A DNA stretch of 64,000 bases. It comes from Dama dama. Lineage: Eukaryota; Chordata; Mammalia; Artiodactyla; Cervidae. Positions within the stretch are counted from its first letter, which is position 1. Each line of letters opens with the position of its first letter. Location: assembly GCF_033118175.1 (NCBI RefSeq), contig NC_083698.1, positions 67,363,001 through 67,427,000 on the forward strand. The letters run 5' to 3'. Under the pieces are notes generated by a model. It saw only the letters and a program-made list of their open reading frames with translations. It made no database searches and had not been told where the DNA came from. The position numbers were made by a program, and so were the translations under genes. Below are positions 56,560 through 64,000 of the stretch, piece after piece.

Positions 56560-56720
56560 GTGAAAAGAACACTAGATTTCAAGTCAAAATGCAAATATTA
56601 GTTCCATTTGTTACTTTTTAGTTTGAGCAGTTAAGGAGGTTAATTAAATTCTCTCCATCTCCATCTCTTCATGCATAAAATAGAGTAAATAACTTACCCT
56701 GATTATCTAATAAAGTTCAT
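56560..56720 (+). repeat. MIR fragment
   Basis: 'Aacactagatttcaagtcaa', 'tagtttgagcagttaaggag' and 'catgcataaaatagagtaaa' give a diverged sense MIR. Confidence 0.6.
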
Positions 56721-57892
56721 TTGTTAAATATGGCTATGGATTAGAAGGTTTTCTCCATATTTGTAATGTGTTGACTGTACAGAGAAAGAGTCAAAAGGTA
56801 CTGTTAGCAGAAAAGGTTACAAACCAGTAGTAATTTTTCTTAATTTTTCTGGAAGAAACCACACAAAGTTTAATAATACTAAAGTGCTAATAATGATCAT
56901 CCCTGTATGGTAGAATGATGAGTGACACTTATTTTGCTCTTTTTTGCTTATATGTAGTTTCTGTGTTTTCTATAATAAGAAATGCTAAAGGTATATAAAT
57001 ACAGGGCCAAATTTTTAAATACTTACTTATTTAATTATAAAATAATACATGTTAATTCTAGAACATTTGGAAAATACAAAAGAGCATAAAAAGATTACAT
57101 ATGTTAACATGCACTTACCAGTGTGTTACTATAATTCATAAGAGGAACTGCAGGAAACCATCTTTAAGCTTGAGTCCCCACACTCCTTGGTTCCTGGTAC
57201 TCACAGAGTTAGACTAAAAAGCAGCTGAATACCTACATGTATCAGGCAACATTTGTAGTATGTAAATCTCCATAAGGAACTCAAATTGCTTTGGCCCATG
57301 TAATGAGAGGTGAATCATGAAGAGTGATGGCACCGCTAAAATATGTGACACTGTCAAAAGAGAGCCATATATAAAGCTTGTTTGGGGGACCTTGATTTTA
57401 AATAACTGGAAATAAATATATTTCCTCTAAAAGAATGAACTGAAACAACAGAGTAAACAAGACTTTTAATTCCTTTAAAGGGAACTAAGCTAAGGGTGAA
57501 CTTTGGAAAGGTCTTACATTCAATACTAGAATTCTTTCCAATGCCTCTCGAATCTAAAGCACAAAGTCTAGCTGTTCTATCAGAGTGGCCCTAAATCAGC
57601 TCCAAAACTTGGGGAAATACACTAAGACTAATGTAGAATATTAGGAGCAATACATGGTGCAAACAAATTTCATTCCCTTCTTGTATTACCACCAAATGGG
57701 AAACAGAAGGAAATTCACGACTAACTTCCTATGCAGCAAGTACATTTTACATTCTTCCTAAACCTAAAGCCACATATAAGAATTGCATAGTGATCATAGA
57801 TATAGCTGGTATCCCAGCAATTCTCTTTCACTCTTTTCAAGAGGCTTTCTGCAGTGGCTAAAACTATTTACTAAAAATAAACCCAGAGGGAG
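56721..57892. other. Unassigned stretch
   Basis: 57001-57120 ('acatgttaattctagaacat', 'ttggaaaatacaaaagagca') resembles a common mammalian repeat that I cannot name. The rest shows nothing recognisable. Confidence 0.4.
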
Positions 57893-58700
57893 AAAATAGT
57901 TACAAATTATACATCTGATAACAAACTTCTACCTCTTAATAGGTTGTATACAGAACACCTACAACTAAATAATAAAAAGACAAATAACCCAGTTTTTAAA
58001 CAAGCAAAGGATCTGACTAGACATTTATCCAAAGAAGATACACAAATGGCCAGTAAACAAATGAAAAATGCTCAATACTATTGGTCATCAGCAAAATACA
58101 AATTAAAGTCACAGTGAGATACAATTTCACACCCACTAGGGTGACTATAATCAAACACATGGAAAATAATATTTTGCCAAGAAATTAGAACCTTCACGTA
58201 TTGGTAGTTAGAATGTAAAATGGTGCAGCTAGTAGGAAAATAGTCTGGCTGTTCCTTAAAAGACTAAACACAGAATTACCATATGATCCAGCAATTCCAC
58301 TCCTACACATACACCAAGAGAGATGAAAACATAACTCCACACAAACATGTGTACACTGTTCATAGCAGCATTACTCACAACACCCAAAAAGCATAAGCAA
58401 CTCAAATATCCATCAAGTGATGAATGGAAATATATGGTCATACAATGGAAAACTGTAAAAAAAAGGAATGAATACTGACAAGCGCTACAACGTGGATGAA
58501 TCTTGGAAACATTAAGTGAAAAAAGCCAGTCATGAAAGACCACATATTGTATGACTTCATTTTTACATAAAATGTCCAGGGATAAGCTAATCTACAGAGA
58601 AAGTAGATTAGTGGCTGCCTAGGGCTGGAGGAGAAGGTGACTGAGGAAAAATAGAAGTGACTGCTGAAGGCACATGTTTCTTCTTGGAGTGAAAATGAAC
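57893..58700 (+). mobile_element. L1M 3' end
   Basis: Sense old L1: the end of ORF2 ('ccagtaaacaaatgaaaaat', 'cagtgagatacaatttcaca', 'attaccatatgatccagcaa') and the start of the 3' UTR ('gtagattagtggctgcctag'). ORF2 is riddled with changes and is truncated at both ends. Confidence 0.93.
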
Positions 58701-58985
58701 TTTTTTTTGGGGGGGGGATGAACCACAAATTCATGTTTATTAAAATGATTAAGCATCATCTCACATACAAATCTCCACCAATACTATCCAATAATCTGTT
58801 CATTTCTATGCTTTTTGACAATAATCTGCCATCTGCCAAAATGTGATAATCTAGCAGCTAAGTCATGCAAGATAACACCAAATCTATGTAGGTAAGGCAA
58901 TCCCTCTAATTTATTACCTCTTTGCATGAAAAATAGCACACAATTCATGATGGGAGGAGTGTTATACTGGTGTGTTTCCAAATAA
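58701..58985. other. Unassigned stretch
   Basis: T and G runs at 58701-58717, possibly marking the break in the L1 3' UTR. Nothing else. Confidence 0.5.
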
Positions 58986-59362
58986 TCAGTAGTGAAGAAT
59001 CTGCCTGCAATGCAAGAGACATGGATTCAATCCTTGGGTCGGGAAGATCCCTTGGAGGAGGGCATGGCAACCCACTCCAATATTCTTAACTGGACAATTA
59101 CATGGATAGAGAAGCCTGGCAGGCTACAGTCCATGGTGTCGCAAAGAACTGACTCATTTGAAAAGACCCTGATGCTGGGAAAGATTGAGGGCAGGAGGAG
59201 AAGGGGACGACAGAGGATGAGATGGTTGGGTGGCATCACCGGCTCAATAGACATGAGTTTGAGTAAACTTTGGGAGTTGGTGATGGACAGGGAGGCCTGG
59301 CATGCTGCAGTCCATGAGGTCGCAAGCAGTCGGACATGACTGAGCTACTGAACTGAACTGAG
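58986..59362 (+). mobile_element. Bov-tA/BovB chimeric insertion
   Basis: 58986-59146 is sense Bov-tA from inside the head ('gaagaatctgcctgcaatgc') to 'catggtgtcgcaaag'. From 59147 it continues without a break as the last 215 bp of BovB ('aactgactcatttgaaaaga' to 'ctgaactgaactgag'). At the junction the SINE 'cgcaaaga' overlaps BovB 'gcgaagaactgac', so there is microhomology. I cannot find a clear TSD. Confidence 0.88.
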
Positions 59363-59827
59363 ACAATACAAACTTTTAGGAATCCATAAGTATTACTAGA
59401 TTAGTATGTTTAGTATGTTATTTAACTTACTCTTTACAACTCGTACCAGACACAGTTGGGACACATCAGATCAAAACCTGTTCTCTCCTTGTGGGTTAAT
59501 CACTCAGAAAATGAACTTTTAAAATGAATTGTGGTGACTGTTGTAGAAGTCTGTGATACACTAAAAATCGCTGACACTTTAAATTCTCTTTCCTCAATAT
59601 ACAGCCTTTCTGTGTGAATTCTTATTCAGTCCCACTTCCTCTGATTCTTAAAAGCAAAGTCCAGGAATACCTCTCCCTCCTAGATATGCATCCTGCTGCA
59701 ATGAGGGTTTGAGGGTTTGCACATCAAGGGATGCCCACTTTACCTTTGCTGGCTCTTTTGAGACTTACAGTCTCTACATTTTCATAAATTCTCCTCCTTT
59801 CTGTTACCATTGCCCAGGGAATTTATA
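59363..59827. other. Unassigned noncoding stretch
   Basis: Nothing recognised. A GAGGGTTT direct repeat lies near 59703-59718. Confidence 0.5.
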
Positions 59828-59834
59828 GTACCTT

Positions 59835-60012
59835 GAAAGTGAAAGTGTTAGCTGCTCAGTCGAGTCCGACTCTTTTGTGACCCCATGGACTATAGACCAC
59901 CAGGCTCCTCTGTCCATGGGATTTCCCAGGCAAGAATACTGGAGTGGGTTGCCATTTCCCTTCTCCAGGAGATCTTCCCAACCTAGGGATCGAACCTGCA
60001 TCTCCTGCATTG
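59835..60012 (-). mobile_element. 5'-truncated Bov-tA SINE with short TSD
   Basis: Antisense copy with GAAAGTGAAAGTGTTAGCTG at the left and cut at 'ctcctgcattg'. GTACCTT at 59828-59834 and 60013-60019 is the likely TSD. Confidence 0.93.
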
Positions 60013-60302
60013 GTACCTTAGTTTTATCAAAACTGTTGCTTGGGAGTTTGTGGGAGGTTTTTTTTTTTTTTCCTTGTGTTCATTTTGGTGGGGGGATGAT
60101 TTCTAGAAAGCTAGAGGAAATGCCCAATTTATATTGTAATATTCATGGCAGAAGTCTGTCTTTTCATACTTTCTCTGAAACCTTGCTTCATGTGTGTTTT
60201 TTCAAGCTCTTGTCTATTTTTCCTCAAATTTAGTAAACAAAGTAAGAAGTTTCCATTGTCCTTTATGCCCCTTATCTACCACTGTGCTCTTTCTTCTCAT
60301 TC

Positions 60303-60430
60303 ACCAAATATTTATTAAGTGGCTGCTATTAAGTACTGTGCTCAGTACTACAGTTATAATGTTGACCAAGATCACTGATGTCCCTGCACCCCTGGAGCTT
60401 ACAATCTGGGAGCAAGAACTCAGATTTAAA
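60303..60430 (+). repeat. Unnamed ancient repeat
   Basis: 'Caaatatttattaagtggct', 'gtactgtgctcagtactaca' and 'tggagcttacaatctgggag' belong to the same common repeat as 44398-44640. Confidence 0.5.
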
Positions 60431-60785
60431 TAAGCAACATAAATAATCTGACTTCAATATCCCTACTTTCCCACCTTCCATTCACTTTTCAGTCCTCAGT
60501 CCTTCTGATATGATTCAGGCAACATCACTGAAGAAATTTTCATGGACAAACCCAGCGACCATCTGCTGGTCTACATCTCACCTTCCTTCTCCACGGCACA
60601 GTTCACCATTCCTTTCTGTTTAAAATGCACGCTACCTGTATTTCTGTGACCGCACATGCTCCTCGTCTGCCCTTACCCTCTCTGTCCTCTGACAACCCCT
60701 GCCAATTCTCAGTGAGAGCTGGAGTTCTCCAGGGTCGGTCCTTAGCCCTCTTCTCTGGTCACTCCACATGTCTGCCCTAAGCAAC

Positions 60786-60786
<1 letters not shown>

Positions 60787-60819
<33 letters not shown>
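60787..60819. repeat. (CA)16 microsatellite
   Basis: About sixteen uninterrupted CA units inside the L2. Confidence 0.97.
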
Positions 60820-60822
<3 letters not shown>

Positions 60823-61470
60823 TTAGTCACTCTTTCTATGATAAACAACTCTCAAATGTGTATCTTTAGCTCAGACTTCTCTCTTGAGCTCAAAGTTCAT
60901 ATATCAGCCACCTTCCTAGACATCTGCACCTGGATATCCCTCTTTCAATACCAACTAGATGGATGGAAAACTGAGTTGATACCTTAATCCCCAAACCTAT
61001 TAATAAAGCTATATTCCCCAGACTGTTCAATGACTTTACCATAAACTCCATCACCCAACATTAAAACCAGGCATTTATCCTGCCATGTCTCTGCCACTTC
61101 CTGATATCTTTTAATGTATTGTGTTTTAAAGTATCTCCTTCCCTCCAAGCCCATCTTTACTTTGGTTGTTCAAGCTTTCACCATCCCAGACCCAAACTAC
61201 TGCCATAGCCTCTTCACTGGTCTTGCTGCCTCATTGTCCTCTCTCATACTACCACTAGCGCCAGAGTGATCTTCCTAAAATACAAACCTAATCGTGATAT
61301 ATTCCTTTTAAAAACCTTTTAATTTTCCCCCACCACTGGACAAAATGCAAACTCCTTAATATAACTGAAAAACCTTCCATGATTTGGCCTCTGCCTGCCA
61401 CCCCTATGTCTCGTTTCTTTCCTCTTTTCCCTGACCTATACCGTACAGTCTGTAGTCTCTCTTGAAAAAA

Positions 61471-61680
61471 GTGAACGTCTGTTGCTAAGTTGTGTCCAAC
61501 TCTTTCCTGACCCTGTGGACTGTAGCCTGCCAGGCTCCTCTGTCCATGGGGATTCTCCAGGCAAGAGTACTGGAGTGGGTTGCCATGTCCTTCTCCAGGG
61601 GATCTTCCCAACCCAGGGATTGAACTTGCATCTCCTGCTTGGCAGGAGGATTCTTTACCACTGAGCCACCTGGGAAGCCT
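61471..61680 (-). mobile_element. Bov-tA SINE inside L2
   Basis: Antisense full-length copy, 'gtgaacgtctgttgctaagt' on the left and 'gagccacctgggaagcct' on the right. L2 sequence continues on both sides. Confidence 0.95.
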
Positions 61681-62050
61681 GCTGAATCTCTTTCTCAAAC
61701 TTGTCATGCTAGTTGAAGCCCTATGTCATCCAACATAGTCCTTCCTGGATCACACTCCCTCCATGCTTCCTGCTTATTCTACAAGATTCAAACTAAGGGC
61801 TGCCTCCCCTCTGAAGTCTTACCTGCCCCCCAGCCCACCCCACAATATCATCTCCTCTGAGCCCCCGTTTGATGCCCTAGAGGTACCTAAGAACATCTAT
61901 TCCATCATGTTCAAATTCTGTGTTTATTTATCAAGACTTTGACTAGGCTGAGAGCCCCCTGGGGGCAAGGATGGGGTCTTATTTATTTTTGCATCCCAAC
62001 TGGCTTTCCGAGGCCTGACACTCCAATGTTTGTGAATGAATGAAGGAGGG

Positions 62051-62737
62051 TATGAATGAATGAAGTGTGGCAAGATCACAGTGTATGGAAAAACACATAT
62101 ACCGAAGTCAGTGGGGAAAGGCATTTTACAGCTACAGTGGTGTTGAAAGACAGGAAATACAGTCCTTCCCCCTGGCTATTAAGTGTTTTACATCAGATCC
62201 TTTCTGAGGTGTTAAAAGTTAAATCAATTTCCAGGAAACCATGATTGCTGATATAAAATATGTCCTGAGAGGAATGTTTCCATCCTAATACTTTCTACAC
62301 ACACGAAAGGAAAGCATGCACCTTTAGCTCATGTTCGATGTTGTCATCTAGAAGTTCATGCCCTCTCCTTTCTCCAGGCCCTTGTTTGAAGGCTAGTAAA
62401 TAAGTATGTTGGCCAAGCAGCAGTCTCTGCACAGGTTCTTTGCAGAGCTGCAAAGCCGGCAGATTCTTTGCAGTGTAATGAGCCATCTCCCCATCAGTAC
62501 CTGGTCAGTACCTGAGATAGAGCAGGCCGGGTGGGGCCAAGAGGGACCAGACCAATCTGACCAACATGAAGCACCGGGCTTCAGACATGCAAGGGGTCAT
62601 CACCAGAGCAAGGACAGAGAACCACGTCCACTCTAGAAGACAGGTGCTGGATTCTAGGGGTGCCCATGATGAAGCCAAAGCAGGTACTGGGCCACCATTT
62701 AAGGAACCCACAAGTGTTAAGAAGTATAAGAGGAGCC
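62051..62737. other. Unassigned noncoding stretch
   Basis: Short frames on both strands at 62295-62811 without a family signature. Nothing recognised. Confidence 0.45.
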
Positions 62738-62897
62738 TTGGGTGTCATGTGGTAGCCTGGATGGGAGGAGAATTTGGGAAGAATGGATACACATCTATAA
62801 TGTATGGCTAAGTCCCTCCGCTGTTGACCTAAAACTATCATAACATCGTTAATCGGCTATACCCCAATACAAAATAAAAAGTTTTTGAAAAAAGAGG
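62738..62897 (+). mobile_element. Bovine-type L1 3' end
   Basis: 'Tggtagcctggatgggagga', 'taatcggctataccccaata' and an A-rich tail are the same L1 terminus as at 18818-19258, more strongly 5'-truncated. Confidence 0.9.
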
Positions 62898-64000
62898 GAG
62901 GAGCATTGTGTCCTGTGATGGAAGCTCCATGTGAGGGCAGGGGCAGAGGCCAAATGTACAGGTTCAGACTAGACCCAAGGGAACAAAGAAGAGAAAGCAG
63001 CTTTAAAGTTTCCTGTAAACCCAGATTAGCAATGTTGAGATAGTATTGCTCCCTGAAGCAGTGGTATTCTTGATATGTATAAATAGAGACATGTAATGGA
63101 CATTTTTTAGTGTTGGGTGCCCAGAACCACGTCCCTATATGTTTTTTTAATTAGTGGACACTATCTTTCCTGCAGAAAGCCCGTTCCTTGCAGTTTGGGT
63201 GGCGCTAACCTCATTCACCCCTGGCTCCAGGGTGGGCGCGTGACCCTGACCTGACTTCACATCCCCTCCCCAGTCTGCTGGGGTCCCAAACATGGTCGAT
63301 TAGAAGTCTCAGGCATCTGGCAGCCACGTCGCCTGACTGAAGAATGAACAAATACAAGTGAGAGATGCAGAGAAAGTCCATAACATCATTTGATCCCTAA
63401 AGCAAGAGGTATCCCTGGGGTTCCTTTCAAGAGACATCTGAATCAGGTGTCTGTCACCTGCTGAAAGAGTCCTCCCTCTTAGAGGTCAACACGCACTGCT
63501 GCTGAGCGCAAGGAGGATTTGGCAGAATCTTGGGGCTGGGTTTGCGTCTGGGCAGAACACGTGGTCTTCAGAGAACCTCTCATACTTCTTCATGTGACTC
63601 TCGGATTTTATGCTGAGATTTTTTTCAAATGAAAAGAGAAGTCTATATTTTTGGTGATTACTATTTTTTTTTTTCTTTTTGTTGCTCATCTTCTCACACC
63701 CACACTCAACCTCCTGGCAGAGGTGAAGGGAAGGGTTGATTGTGAAATAACACTAGAAACCACCTATCTATGAGATACTAGACGCCGTCTTCTGGATACC
63801 TAGGGTCCTCCTGGTTAGTGGGAGGGAAGGACACCTAAACCAGAATTACCTGCCAACAGAGAAGCCGGCATAGACCTGACCTCCACTCAAGTTTAGTTTC
63901 CCCCTAAAACTAAAGCGGTGATGGAGCTTTGCTTCATCCTGGTCCCTGCAGGATCCCATAATGGTCCCGTATAATTAGCCTAAAGACATCCCCTGCTGTT
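62898..64000. other. Unassigned noncoding stretch
   Basis: 1.1 kb. 63180-63340 is GC-rich for this window and faintly resembles an old LTR, too weak to assign. A-rich and T-rich runs lie at 63660-63680. No gene recognised. Confidence 0.4.

Larger units (their letters stand above)
60480..62050 (+). mobile_element. L2 LINE, about 1.35 kb of 3' region
   Basis: Sense L2 covering the end of the RT ORF and the 3' UTR. 'Cagggtcggtccttagccct' at about 60730, 'tcagacttctctcttgagct' at about 60871, 'tactgccatagcctcttcac' at about 61198, 'ccagagtgatcttcctaaaa', and the terminal 'gtgaatgaatgaag' follow consensus order. A (CA)n (60787-60819) and a Bov-tA (61471-61680) interrupt it. It is the longest L2 here. 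Confidence 0.85.

Noticed and set aside
63180..63340. GC-rich patch as a CpG island or LTR
   Set aside because: Too short and too few CpGs for an island, and LTR similarity is too weak to name.

Overview
This is a mammalian nuclear sequence from a ruminant, most likely a bovid (cattle, buffalo, sheep or goat; the sequence does not let me separate them). The diagnosis rests on about two dozen Bov-tA/Bov-A SINEs, four BovB (RTE-type) LINE segments, 3' ends of a bovine-type L1, and CHR-type tRNA SINEs shared by whales and ruminants. Older layers common to all placental mammals lie beneath them: L2, MIR, MER5A-like hAT elements, MLT1-like LTRs and L1M 3' ends.

I find no protein-coding gene, processed host-gene copy, rRNA, functional tRNA or snRNA. 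The open reading frames are short and are mostly antisense reads of SINEs or broken BovB reverse transcriptase. The window looks intergenic or deeply intronic.

Layout: 0-8.6 kb is SINE-rich, with a BovB abutting an old L1 tail, an L2 split by a SINE, and a 47-nt SINE-head insertion. 8.6-24 kb has an 87-nt pure pyrimidine tract, an 18-nt micro-insertion with target-site duplications (TSDs), an MLT1 LTR, a polyadenylated SINE with extra 3' sequence, and MIRs split by SINEs, one by an inverted SINE pair. 24-25.4 kb is a BovB with a perfect 10-bp TSD. 27.9-34.6 kb has no ruminant-specific SINE and carries blocks that look like conserved noncoding DNA. 40.7-42.7 kb is the best BovB copy (about 2 kb, perfect 12-bp TSD, nested Bov-A with its own TSD, three in-frame stops). 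47.1-47.8 kb is a head-to-head SINE palindrome seeded beside a (TG)n tract, followed by a further SINE. 52.5-53.3 kb is an MLT1 LTR split by a BovB 3' end. 57.9-59.4 kb is an L1 3' end followed by a Bov-tA/BovB fusion. 60.5-62.05 kb is a long L2 split by a SINE.

The main interest is insertion archaeology. Many copies keep recognisable TSDs, so the order of events can be read, and several have unusual structures (micro-insertions, inverted pairs under one TSD, a template-switch-like chimera, a possible 3' transduction). I found no convincing new biological system. Repeat names come from recognising consensus sequences by eye; family calls and boundaries are approximate and no database search was run.
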